The notes under the pieces were generated by a model, which saw only the letters and a list, made by a program, of their open reading frames with translations, did no database searches and was not told the DNA's origin. Of a stretch of DNA of 64,000 nt, positions 26,256 to 37,665 are shown piece by piece (within the stretch, counting starts at the first letter, position 1; every line of letters begins with the position of its first letter). The translations under genes and the position numbers were made by a program. The stretch is from NCBI GenBank assembly GCA_001695595.3, contig MBPM02000146.1:40566-104565 (forward strand), written 5' to 3'. Origin of the DNA: Plasmopara viticola. Taxonomy: Eukaryota > Oomycota > Peronosporomycetes > Peronosporales > Peronosporaceae.

Positions 26256-28524
26256 TTGCCCAAAATTAAATCTAACGACTGTAACCTCCAACGCAAATGT
26301 GAAAGATTGCGCAACGCATCGTCATCTCTTACACAATGCCCACCAAAACGCACATTTTTAACGTCAAGACACTTCAGCTTTAACGATGAACTGCCTCCAA
26401 GATATTTCAAAGCGTACTTACGGCAGTCTGAAAGAGGCACGCGATACGTTCGACAACCTATTGCTGATTGAAGAATTTTTTTTGAGGGTCAGGAATACCA
26501 GAAAAGTTGGTCACAGAGCCGATGGTGAAGTGAAGGCTGTTTGTCTAAAGTGCTCCTGTTCTGGGAAAGCAGCCACACCAACACCTTTTGAGCTGCGCAA
26601 AAGTATTCGCGCGAGCCGGCGTACCGACTGTCAATTTTCTTAACCATCCGTCGGATGATGGTTGCAGAAGAACAGAACAACTGGGTCTTGGAGCTTGATA
26701 ATGCCGAGCACAACCACGAACCATTTTCAGACCCAGCCGTACATTCAAGAGGCCGCGCTCTCGCGCCTAACCACCGCGATGAAACTCTTAGTCTCTGTCG
26801 ATTTCTTCTGGCGCCTACGCGTATAGTCGCCGCAGTGCGCGACCAGGGAATCACCGTCACACCTCGTGATGTGTACAACATCTGCGACCTAGAGCGCAGA
26901 CGCATCCTGGCTGGAAGGTCCCCAGGTGCTGCGTTGCTTGAAAGTCTTGAGTCCACTGTTTTTGATGCCCCTTACCACACGAAGTTTGACAATTTTCGAC
27001 GCCTTACCCACCTTTTCATTGTCTCTCCTTCGGCAAAGAGATTTGCAGCACCTTTTTGGCCTACAAGGTCTGGTTGATCGATTCAACATACAAGACGAAC
27101 CGTTTTGGTCTACCTTTGATGCACGTTGTGGGGGTGACAGCTACGTCGCAATCACCTTCGCGTACTGCTTTTTGGCATCAGAAAAAGAAGAGAACTATCT
27201 CTAGGTGGTGCGCTTGATGGCGAGCGTCTTTGGTCACTTTTTGGTTATCCCGGGAACTTTTGTCACAGATCGAGAACTCGGGCTTGTGAACGCCCTCGAC
27301 CGGGGTTTTACACTGCCAACCATCTACTTTGTCGCTGGCATATCTCCAAGAATATCACGACAAAGCTGCGGAGAACGTTTGAGAGTATTAATACTAATAC
27401 ATAACTGGTTCGGCAATGGAATGCTCTTGTGTTCGCGTCGACAGTCAGCTCATTCGACCAGCAGCATGCAGCCATGCGGCAAAACTTCCCTACTCATGTT
27501 ATGACGTACCTGGATCACACGAGGCTCATCTACAAAGACGAGTTGTTGCTGCCTTTATGCGCAATAAATTACACTTCGGTCATACCACCACATCAAGAGT
27601 CGAGAGTGCGCATTCGGCGTTGAAAAAGTGGATCTCTGTCTCCACTGGCGATCTCTTCACGGTGGACGGCGCCTGCAGACTTTCTTGCCTTGGGCAACTT
27701 GCTGCAATCACGCTCAAAACTGCGCAGAAGCGTGCGATTGCCGACTTGCAGTTTGGAGCAACGTTCTCTGCCGTTTGGGCAAGGTATCGATAGCAAGATT
27801 ACGATCAGCATTTCAGCAATACCACGCCATAAAGTAGGTGAAGAGTGTCTTGGTATGTTCATTTCCAACTTTGGCCATCCTTGAAAGCACACATTCCGTG
27901 CAAGATCAGCGGCAGCGACAGCACCTACAGCAGCAAGAGTGGTGCCGTTATCTCTCAGCGAATTCGATACCCATTGGTGGTTGCAGCCATCTCGCGCAAC
28001 TAGTCACTGGAGCCCCGCCATCGATTGAGGATACTCTCAAACGACTGCAAGAGGAGTTCAATGAAGCACCCATCTACCGTCGTAGAGTAATTTTCGACCA
28101 TCTTGGCGAATTGCCCGCTGCTGAAGTTCAGAAAGCTTCAATGAGTCACAGCGGATCGGCTCCTTGGGTGCATCACAATCGACACAGCGCAATCCTTCGT
28201 AGTTCGAGCTTGTTGAAGCATCTTTGAGACCGCGAAGGAAATGCCGACAATATAAGCAATCTGGATATCAGAACATGCCGACAACCACCTCTTTATGCAT
28301 CAATACCTTCATCGATGTCTGTATCGACCCCTCCCGCGGTCAATCTTGATGCTCTGGGTTCTGGTGCTGACTGGGAGCACTTTACGTGGCCATCTGAGGT
28401 TACTGCGCAGCAGCTAGAAGAGCTGGAAGTATTGACAGAAGTGAACCACGGGTATTGTCGGAGTGTCAAGGCACACGCTAACACTGTCTGGAGGCATTTT
28501 GGCATTGACGCATGCCTGCATTAG
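26256..28524 (+). pseudogene. FAR1-type MULE transposase pseudogene
   Basis: Pieces lie in order in several plus-strand frames. The N-terminal FAR1-like zinc-binding region ends with W.LELDNAEHNHEP (26,685-26,725). The linker reads PTRIVAAVRDQGITVTPRDVYN and LERRRILAGRSP..ALL, as in oomycete MULEs. The transposase core keeps FWSTFDAR (where LMDCTYKT is expected), AITFAYCFLASEKEENYL (27,145-27,203), FVTDRELGLVNALD (27,259-27,300; the catalytic TDRE) and HFGHTTTSRVESAHSALKKW (27,573-27,632). An in-frame TAG follows ENYL at about 27,202, and at least three frame changes occur. The enzyme cannot be made. The usual C..WH segment is degraded. Confidence 0.8.
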
Positions 28525-28670
28525 AATACGTGCTCTTAATAGTCCTAAAATATATGAGTCTCCTCTCTCAAAGTGACTACAGCAGATTGTGCATTCAAAT
28601 TGACATGGGGAAAAAGAAGAGACGAGCAAAGCTGCCTTTTGTATATTTTGTCACGATAGAGGTATTTATA

Positions 28671-28710
28671 GCCAATCACCATTGTGTGTTGGGGCTAGGG
28701 GTTCTATATA
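28671..28710 (-). repeat. MULE right terminal inverted repeat
   Basis: Inverted copy of the left terminus. Its outer end reads GGGGTTCTATATA on the plus strand. Confidence 0.8.
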
Positions 28711-29100
28711 ATCGCAGACTGAATATTAATACAGTACATGACAAGTATTATCATTAACGTTGGTCAAAATAGTACTGCTGAGTAATACACAACTTAATTC
28801 TAGTTGAAGTAAGTCATTTAATACATAAGATTTTTGACTTACTTACCTAAAAATACCAGCAAATTAAGTAAGCAATCATGCGCGCCCAAAAGAAGTACCA
28901 TCTTTGAGAACTAGATAAAATAACATTACGAACGCCGAGAGGAATTCGAGAGCAAAGAAGGAAGCCCTCATTGGTATTGGTACCAAATCTGAGTGATTGT
29001 ATATTTTTGCAAGCAAAAGAAGCGTACAGTTATTTTGATGCATGATCTTGTAATCCAGTAAGATTTTTTGGAAATAATATTGCCAACGTTATGTAGCAAT

Positions 29101-29480
29101 TATGTTTGCATTCGAACAAGAAGAGCTTAAGCGTCTACGTTTGAACCTATCGAATGAGGTACAAGCTTCCGCGTGAAGGTGCGTGAGCACACTGGTAAAA
29201 TGTTTTATAGAAGACCCAACTCACCCGAAGAGCTTGAAGCATATTACCAAGCACTACAAAACCAGCGAGGCAAAACTGAAGATTCACCTATCATTCGAAT
29301 ATAGTAATAATCCGATGTATAAAGAGATCGTAGGAATATACGTGAAAGAACAATAATATGAGCACATCCCTGCCAGATTGTTTTATAATAAACTTGAGGA
29401 TGTGTTCTTAACGCAGAAGAAGATTTACAAGGTCAATCTTGCACTCCACAAGGAAAAGCAGCGCGCCCAGTACAAGCCCT
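29101..29480 (+). pseudogene. Unrecognised decayed coding segment
   Basis: Plus-strand stretches such as EQEELKRLRLNLSNEVQ, YRRPNSPEELEAYYQALQNQ and NKLEDVFLTQKKIYKVNLAL are protein-like, rich in charged helix-formers, but spread over several frames with stops between them. I recognise no family. It lies between the MULE and the right arm. Confidence 0.3.
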
Positions 29481-29721
29481 AAAATGCTGGACGATTTTGC
29501 TCGACAAACGACTTTTTTGAAGAGCGGAGAAAAATTAAGGCAAAGAATCCCAACACAATAGCAGTCACTATAGACAGAAGGCCACGCAAAACGGCAACTT
29601 TTAAATGGTAACCAAAACTACTCAAACAAACATTGTTTGTAACATTACTATCAAGAAGTTGACGAAAAAGGTCTCAACTTTTGATCAGCAAAATAGGGAG
29701 ATAGCGAGCTAGAGCTCTAAG

Positions 29722-30235
29722 AAGTTCAAGCTGCGAAATTGTGGACTCTTCTTCTGACATTCTACTAGATACATAGCCTCTATGAATTTAAATAAATAGA
29801 TTATAGTAGTCTCACCAATTAGTCCTTACTAGCAATAATCTTTCGTCTTAATCACTTACTAATAGTGTTGTATGGATTGGCTCGGCTGGCATGGTTTAGA
29901 TCAATGGTTAGCGTCGATGCTTAAATTTTATGAGCTTGAGCAGAGATCACTCGACAACAAAATCGAGCACAGTTCGAAAGACGCATTTGGTTTGGAAATC
30001 GAACCAATATTTAGATAGGTACTGAACATTTGAAGCTCAGGTTTTGTGATCGAGCTCTCTTTCTGTCCCTTCAATCGCCTTGCATTTAATCAATTTGGGT
30101 TGTTTATGGACAGCTAGCCTCGAGATCTCGGTGCTAAACACACCGTAGAACATAATTTAATGATGAGAAAGCTTGTCCGATTTTGGGGTCTTATCCGGAT
30201 TTCGACGAAAACGAGCGCGCGAAGCATCCTGTCCA
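29722..30235 (-). repeat. 530-bp dispersed module, copy 3, at the inner end of the right arm
   Basis: Reverse complement of the modules at 24,360 and 16,740. It carries the same Uma2-family N-terminal scrap on the minus strand around 30,195-30,240. It marks the inner border of the right arm. Confidence 0.65.
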
Positions 30236-30597
30236 TGGCGTTTCAGCCATTATTTGTTTGCATTCCAGCAAAGCAACTTGAAAAAGTATTGTTCTTTAAC
30301 GTCTTAGCGACTTTTCTGTCAGATTCGTTACATGTGCGCATTTAGAAAAAACAAGTAGAATAAAAGCGGTTATCATGGTTCAGCTTTCACGAACTGTCCC
30401 CCCTTTCAAGTGTAACTCACGACGTGTACTTTGCCCTAAACCCAGGTGAACACGCGCTTACAAAAAATATATAGCCTGCATGTACGAAATGGATTAATTT
30501 GTTAGATTCGATACTGTCGTCTTAATTACCACGAAATGCTTTGTAGTTCATTCTAAAAGAGTGCAAGTACTTCTGACAATCCGTACTTGGCATGTCC

Positions 30598-30949
30598 TTA
30601 TCTCTTCTTTGAGATTTAAGCTACCGAAACCCACGCGCTAGGACTAAGCTGTCACTATCGCGGGATGCTGATAGCAATCCGACCCTAGTGGGACCGGGTT
30701 CCGTACCCCTCATTACACTATGGGGCTTTTTCGGTCAGTGGGGCGTCCCCCCCCCAACCCTTTTATTACCCAATCGGGCGCGAGTTGGTAGGGCAGTCAC
30801 ACACTCGGGTGTGATTGCTCGTCCACTTTAGTGACCTATCTCCGGCTTCCTTAATTCGGATCCTATGGGTATCGAACCAGGTACCTCCCGGTCCTGGGTC
30901 GAACGGCTAACCGCTCGAGCCACAGGGTCGGTTTTATCTCTTCTTTGAG
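30598..30949 (-). mobile_element. tRNA-derived SINE with 16-bp target-site duplication
   Basis: The insert at 30,614-30,933 is flanked by identical TTATCTCTTCTTTGAG copies (30,598-30,613 and 30,934-30,949). The homologous site in the left arm (23,986-24,001) has one copy and no insert. On the minus strand the head reads like a tRNA gene: an A-box-like TGGCTCGAGCGG (30,911-30,922) and a B box GGTTCGATACC (30,868-30,878), both internal RNA polymerase III promoter elements. A run of nine G follows further into the body. The body after the tRNA head is not one I can name. Confidence 0.85.
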
Positions 30950-33900
30950 CAGATACGTTACGGGTACTTAACCGCTATGATTGCAGTACACACTAAATGT
31001 TTCTAAGGCAGCAGTTGTACTGCTGAGTCAGGTAGGGCTGAAGCGCCATGAAATTATTAGTACGATTAAGTCTAACTCTATTACCCTTCAAGCTAATATA
31101 TCCCTTTAATTGATGTCGTCGCTAATACAGTAGATACACATCGACGATTATATGCGTACTCTGTTAAAAACTTCGGGTACGTCTCGAAGCATTTACTCTG
31201 CTCAAAACGCAACAGCGTTGTGCTTACGGTACAACAAGGGCTAAATCATGCACGTCATGGCATAAAGGTCCGGGCTAGCTATGGCGCGTGGCAAGACAGC
31301 TGACGTTAAGTTTTCGATGAACTTTTGTCTGTGCCCTCTATAAATAGAATGGTGAACGTGGAACTATGCGAATGTATACGCACTTACACTTGTTACAAGA
31401 GATATCCAAGTTTTAATTTTACACACGAATCACGATGAGTAATTAGTCTTATGCACTTTAATATGTGTCGATAATTGTTCGATAATATTAATCTATATTG
31501 GATTGCACATCATCCTTATCAACACTTTTGATGTCCGATACAATCGATCATTAGCCATGGAGTCGTGGTTTGATCTGTACAACTGGCTGAATCACTTCAG
31601 GTAGGACAGCACAAATATATTTCGCTTGATTTGCTCAATGCAGAAATCTGGTCACATAGTTTGCATTTTGTTATGGCTAGAAACGAAGCGAAGCTATTCT
31701 CGCTTGCACTTAGCTCTTTGTCCCGCGTAGTATTGCCGAGTCAGGCAAATAGAGCCGTTCGATCACCATTGCTTTGGTATATCCGGTATGCAACCAGTTC
31801 ACGAAGCGAATGTTCTCGTTTTCTTGATCCTTTGTAAGTAATTATATGGGTTCATTCTTGTTTTCGACAAAATAGAAGCAGAGCACACTACAGAGAGTTA
31901 TACGAAAAATCTTGTTTGATAAGTCATGGTGTCTAATAAATCTTCTGGTGAAAATCAAAGTTTAGATGCTGATATGATCTAAATTTCGACATGAAGAATT
32001 GCTGTCTGAGATTATCCTCGTTCTCACTTCTGACTTTCTGACTCAAGTAAAAGGTCTATGTATTTGGTTTAATAATTCAATCTAAACCCTGACTAAATGC
32101 TTCATTCGTACTGCTTTTTCTCTGTCCGAATTATTGAAGATTTATACAAAACAAATTGTGCATGCTTTCAATGTCATCGAGTACTAGGATCAACCTCAGC
32201 AAAAAAGATTATCTGTCGCTTAGCTCGGCGCTCCATGGCTTAGCCAACAACGTATTCCTTCCTAAAGTTTAAAGTCTCTATTTTACTTGTTTCGTCCTTG
32301 CGGTATGGAAAAAGAGAGTCAAAAATTGACTAATGGTAGTTTTCATACTGTTGGTCAAGCCCCGCTCTCGTCTTATTGGCAATCTACTTCTGCCTATGGG
32401 ATTTATAGAGTCGCTGGCAGAAGCTGCATGCTCAGACACTGTTCACCAAAATCTTACTGAAAAAATATAGTTCATCGTGATGGGCGATAAACCCTTAGAC
32501 TTTTGCCTTTCGAATCTTTGTCGTTCTTAGAGAGGAATAATAATTAACTGTCCTTCGTTATACACGCAAGGAGAGGGACTTCAGAAGATGTCAGCGATAC
32601 CGGGCCTCGAAAACTTTAAAGCAACTGGAATCTTAGCTGACGTAAAAGCCGACCGTTTTCAGAGACGTGCGCCATTGAAAGATGATCTTAATGTGTTCTT
32701 TTGTTTGAACAAAGATGTCTTGAGCCGGCGTTTAAGGCAGCGTTTGTTGGGCCTTGGCTCGAAATTTTCTGAAGATATAAAAAATCCAGATCTTTGGTCA
32801 AAAAAAATTTCCAGATAGAGCTCTCACTGGAAAAAGGATTGAGACACAAAAACTGGTTCGCATCAGGAAGAAATACTTTTGCACCGGACGATGGCTACTG
32901 CCACAAAAGCAGTGTAAGCTTGATGAAACCTTCTTCGTTTGATCGGTAAGGAATGACATGATGCATTTCAAAACTCCGTAAATGTCACTGACTTGCTGTA
33001 AATAGGCTAGCAGGTCCCTGCAAGACCGCCATTTTTAGAAAAGACGTACTTTAGCAATTTGTTCGGGTACACGTTGTAGAGTAAGCATCGTGTCCAAAAG
33101 GCCACAGTATTTGACGTATATAGAAACTGCCTTACTATTTGTTGCTGGATAACACTAGCTGAAACAGGCTTCAAATGCATTATCTTGGTTAATTGGCATA
33201 TAAAATTCTATGCCTGTGGTGCCATTGCCATTTGTCGAACCAAATTCAAAGACGTGAATAAATGAGATGCTAACAGTCCTCCGGTACAAGCAGGCCCTTT
33301 AAAGGAGCATTAGGAGGTATGCATTTGATTATCTGGCAGATCTCACATGTCGTGAACTTCTTGAGCAGTTTTGCGTACATGTGGGACCACCAATATGTAG
33401 GAAAATTTACGAAAAAGGCTTGAGCGATCGCCTATTAGAAAAAGTGACGTTTTATTGGCATTTTAGCCCTTATAGTGTGAAACAATGTGTCTGCTGGGAT
33501 CATCCGTCTTGAAAAAAGACCGTCTGCTTACTCATACCATTGCAACTGCGTTCTTTGTCATTGAGTATATTACCCGGTTTTGGATCTTCGCCTGCAATAA
33601 GGAAATGCACTTAGATCACCTTTTTATGACTAAGCCATTGGGGCTTCGCCCCCGCAGTTTAAACAGACTAAAAAACTGCCTGCGCGAAGACGCATCGACA
33701 AGTATATCTAGTAGGAAAGGCTTGTGGTTAAGACGGATAAAATACTTCGCGACAAACAGCAATCAGCATACACCACTCGAGACAAGTGAGGCGTATTTTT
33801 TGCCATACTTTAGGGTGCATGGTCTATACTGACTGCAAATGGCTTAATACCTTTTTTCAATAGATTCATGGTAGTCTATGTAGTCAGCACTGCACTTATG

Positions 33901-36009
33901 TGAAAAGTTGTCTAGGCATAACCATTTTGTAAATCCTATTGACAACGTGGCGCAAGTCAGGCCATATTGTTTGAAGCCCCTTTCACTTGTCAGGGTCCTC
34001 TGTCAATGTGAGCATTAACTTTATTTGCCCCAAATATTTGAAGAGACGCTTCAATGGCTTGGATAGTCTCCAAAGCTGACCATTCTCTCTCTGACCGGCT
34101 TTGAATGAATATATATTATCAGAAATGTTCAGGCGAAAACCATGGCCAGCCAGCTAAACGCTGCAAGAGCAATTGATAGACTTTGAAGCGTTATTAACTA
34201 GTCCCACAGCATGACACTGGGCGTGCTAAGTGGAATGCAGCCTCATCAATCTGCAGTTAAGGTAGCTTATTATTTTATTCAGTGGATCCACAATCGTCGT
34301 CTGGATTTGTCAGACGCTTTTCCAACTATTGGGAGCCTACTTCACGATCTCAACAGCAGACCGTCTGCAGAAACATTGTTAGGCAATGATCGAGTTAGGA
34401 CAAAGAAACACACGTTATGTGCACTGAGTGCCACATTTGCTGACCGACGGGTTTTCTGTGGTTGATTTTCGGCAATAAGATTCAGACCTCTTCAGGCTGT
34501 ACAGCTTTTTGTGTGGACTCTCTAAGGCTTCACTAGCCCTTCGACGAAAAAATGATGCTCATTCTTTTATCCTGGACCACCACGACAAAGTGATGCAGCT
34601 TACGAACGCAATTTCAAGACATCGCACTTTGACGCGCTAGGTTTTCCGTCTGTGAAGCTCTTATGTCAAGTGGTCAAATCATTTCATCTCTACTCACGAG
34701 CCTTTAGGGGTCGCAAGAAAAAAAAGCAGCAGTCCCGATAACAGGGCTGATTCCTGAAGTAAATTTCACTCTGTCTGTAGGAGCCGCTGCTTCTTAAGAA
34801 AAAGCCGCACTGCTTAGGCTGAACCAAATTTCTTTACCACTTCTAGGCCGCTAAGGTCAGCAAAACTTCTAAGTGGAGATTTTAGTGAATTGGATGCACT
34901 ATCATGAGCGAATTAAGCTGGAGTGGTTATTTCGCCTCACAAAACTTGGAGGCCGTAGCAATTTAAAATTGAAGATAACGAACGTTTCTTGTGCAAGCCG
35001 CGGTCTTTTGGTCGCACATTGGTGCGCAAAAATGACTTTGTACTCGTACTTGGAGCTTACGCTCTAAGCGCCTGGCTTGAAAATAGCCAAAATTTAGAAT
35101 CTTAGAGTACAATCGTTGACGACTCGCCAAGCTAGCAGTTTGTACGCCAAGCTCATGTGGTTAGGCTCGAATTTATATAACCTGGTGCTTCATCTAATTA
35201 CAAAACAGTAAATCGTGTTGGTAACAATGGTCGGAAAAGCGCAAGAGGACCCTCGGACCATGCGCAGTTCACCGTTGTCTTCTGCCTTCTTATCACGCCA
35301 AGTATAATGCTTGTGAGTGATGTACTGCTGAAATAAAAGCATACGAATAGCTATAGTAAGATCGCGCCAAAACGATAGCAATAATGAACCTTTCACATCT
35401 GCCACGCGAGGTGTCGCCTCCGAGGAGTCTAATTAGCACGAGAGCAGACAATTGTATACCTCAAAGCCAAAGCCTACATCGGGCGCGTACACCATTTTGT
35501 AAGGATTCTCTTTCGTTGGCGGATTTGTTGATGAGGCAACGGGCCGACCTCTCAAAAGACGGCGGTGCAGATGTAGGCAAGTCACACAGCCCGTCGCCTA
35601 CCGCTTTAGTTGATCCGTCCACCGGACCCACCCGAGCAACATGCCAAGTTTGTACATCATTGTTTTCACCTGTCGACCTCATCATCAACGCCATCCGAAG
35701 CTGTATAATTTCTCCTGGATACTATGAAATTTTCTTACCTTTTGAGGAATGACATTTCGCATGGCAATTAAGTCCGCAGTCAAGTCAAGCACCTTTAAGG
35801 ATATACCCTGAGCAATAAGTTTTCATACAAGGTGTATGTGAACCACTGAGCAAAGGAGAGTGATGGGCATACGCTTTTCACTGCGGCGTAGCGGATGGCA
35901 CTCCTTGAGCCTTCCTCGCGTGAGTTTAATACTGACATGAACTAGGTCTTCAAGTTTAGGCATGAGGTATTTTCATTCCGGAATCCCTGCGAAACATTTT
36001 CGGATAAAA

Positions 36010-36660
36010 TCCATTAAGGACCTTTATAGCGTGTCTGTTGTGCACTAATAGCCACCACTTTAAACGGCGAAGCCATTATAAACGAAAGTTTGCTTCAAAT
36101 CTGGACAGTTGTTCTGGCAATCCTTTCGAAATGTTCTTTTTAATCTTTTTACACCATGTGCTAACAATTTGTTAATCAAACCAAGCAGCATTAATTTGAT
36201 TCGACATTATAAGTTCTGAATGGTAAAGTCACCCTTAACGGTTTAAAGCCTAACCAATACGCTCTTGATATGCACAAGGTCGTCTTTGTCGACACATTAA
36301 GTAATAACTTTTGTACTCGGGATGCAAAGAAAACTTGGTTTCATGTAACGGCCGGTACGATTATCGGCGATCGAACTTGGATTACATTAAATAAAAAAGA
36401 ATTGAGCGTTACCTATCATTGTTCGACTTTGTTTGAATGTCAGTTTGAAAACAACGATCTTGAAAAAACAGGTAGTGTAGAGGACTGCCGGTCAGTCGGG
36501 TCACATCAAATTGTTAAAGCCAAGTCCTTGATATATTGCTTCGGCTTCAAGTGATGCCTCTTTATTAATGCCAAACGTTGTGCCTAAAGCTGCGTTGCAA
36601 CGAAGATATGCCTGTAGAGACTGTGCGTGCCGCTAAGGCTGAGTTTGTGCCGTGGGTGGA
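36010..36660 (+). repeat. Segment in the same direction in both inverted arms, right copy
   Basis: Direct copy of 18,420-19,010. It contains a 94-codon plus-strand frame (36,270-36,554) that is broken in the left copy. The frame has no recognisable motif and is not a convincing gene. Confidence 0.7.
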
Positions 36661-37519
36661 GAGCATTTTCATCAGAGAGAGGTAGAGCGTAAAAGAATAG
36701 ACCAGTCCTTTTATTTGAAGCTAATGGATCATGTTTCCCTTAAAGAACGTGGAAAGTGAACGGTCGGTCAGCGGAAGATCGTATTTCTTCATGACTGTCT
36801 TCTCTGCCCAAGGTGCTGAGTGATCCCCTGACGATCGTCCTTGATTGCGAATATTTGAAATATACTCAATTGAAGCTCTACTCACCTAATCAACATTAAT
36901 ATAGCTCTCAACGCATGGATCATACGTGCACGTGATCAGTCACTTTGCTTAAGAAGTAACATTTCTGAACAATCATGGGAAGACTTTATAATTTGGTATA
37001 TTTTTTTAGAACAGTATGACAGTAGCTCGTCCTTTTATTTGAACCTTAAATAGGCTCTGATAAGAGCAATATATGCAATTTATGCATTCATGTTCTAGGT
37101 AACATGATTTGCATAATTTCAAGTAAGATATACGTCTATTATTAGGAGTCTATTTGCATCGGAAACAACTATCACTACCATGCCTTTGGAATAATGATAT
37201 AGTAGTCTTGGGGAAAACTACTATATATCTTTATTCATAAACAATGGAATCACTACTAGTCATACTATGACCCAGAAACAGGGTTTGCCTCAGCATCCGC
37301 TCTACACAAAGAAACTTATCAAATAGATTCGTTTATCACATTAATACGAGTTAAGGATTGGTAAAAGACTAAGCTCGCATTCAGCAACATGTTGAGCGTT
37401 AAGAGGTAATCAATATTGAAGAATATCGAGTCCAAATTTGCTCGAAAGATTGACATACGCTTTGCAAATCTCCGAATGTCATCAAGCGAATTTAAGCAGA
37501 CTAAAAGGCCGATATAAGT

Positions 37520-37665
37520 AAAAATCGGCAGCTTAAAGCTGAGAAATTCATCGATTATTAGAAAGCGAAGTTGGGTGGATATGAGTTACTCATTAAGTGG
37601 GTTGGATACGAGGGTTCAACGTATAAAGTTCAAGGCAATCTTCGATTGTCAACAAGAATAGTCAG
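37520..37665 (+). pseudogene. Chromodomain fragment of a Ty3/gypsy integrase
   Basis: The plus strand reads GGYELLIKWVGYEGSTYKVQ followed by GNL. This matches the chromodomain consensus in which LVKW.GY is followed by TWEP..NL (the W is lost here). Chromodomains sit at the C-terminus of chromovirus integrases. A stop precedes it, and nothing else of the element is readable nearby. Confidence 0.6.

Larger units (their letters stand above)
26211..28710 (+). mobile_element. Mutator-like element (MULE) relic, about 2.5 kb
   Basis: The element is bounded by terminal inverted repeats of about 40 bp, at 26,211-26,251 and 28,671-28,710. Both begin TATATAGAACCCCTA when read inward and end with GGTGATTGGCTA, with few mismatches. 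Between them is a broken FAR1/MULE-type transposase on the plus strand. I do not find a clean 9-bp target duplication; the immediate flanks differ. The insertion appears to sit inside another copy of the 530-bp module. Confidence 0.8.
29722..37035 (-). repeat. Right arm of the giant inverted repeat
   Basis: Reverse-complement partner of 18,025-24,865. It is longer mainly because of a 320-bp SINE at 30,614-30,933 with its 16-bp duplication. Matching runs to about 37,035, where the left arm also loses similarity. One internal block (36,010-36,660) has the opposite orientation to the rest of the arm. Confidence 0.85.

Noticed and set aside
26202..28719. 9-bp target-site duplication of the MULE
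   Set aside because: The nine bases on each side (CCACACCAC and ATCGCAGAC) do not match, even after shifting by the TATATA border.
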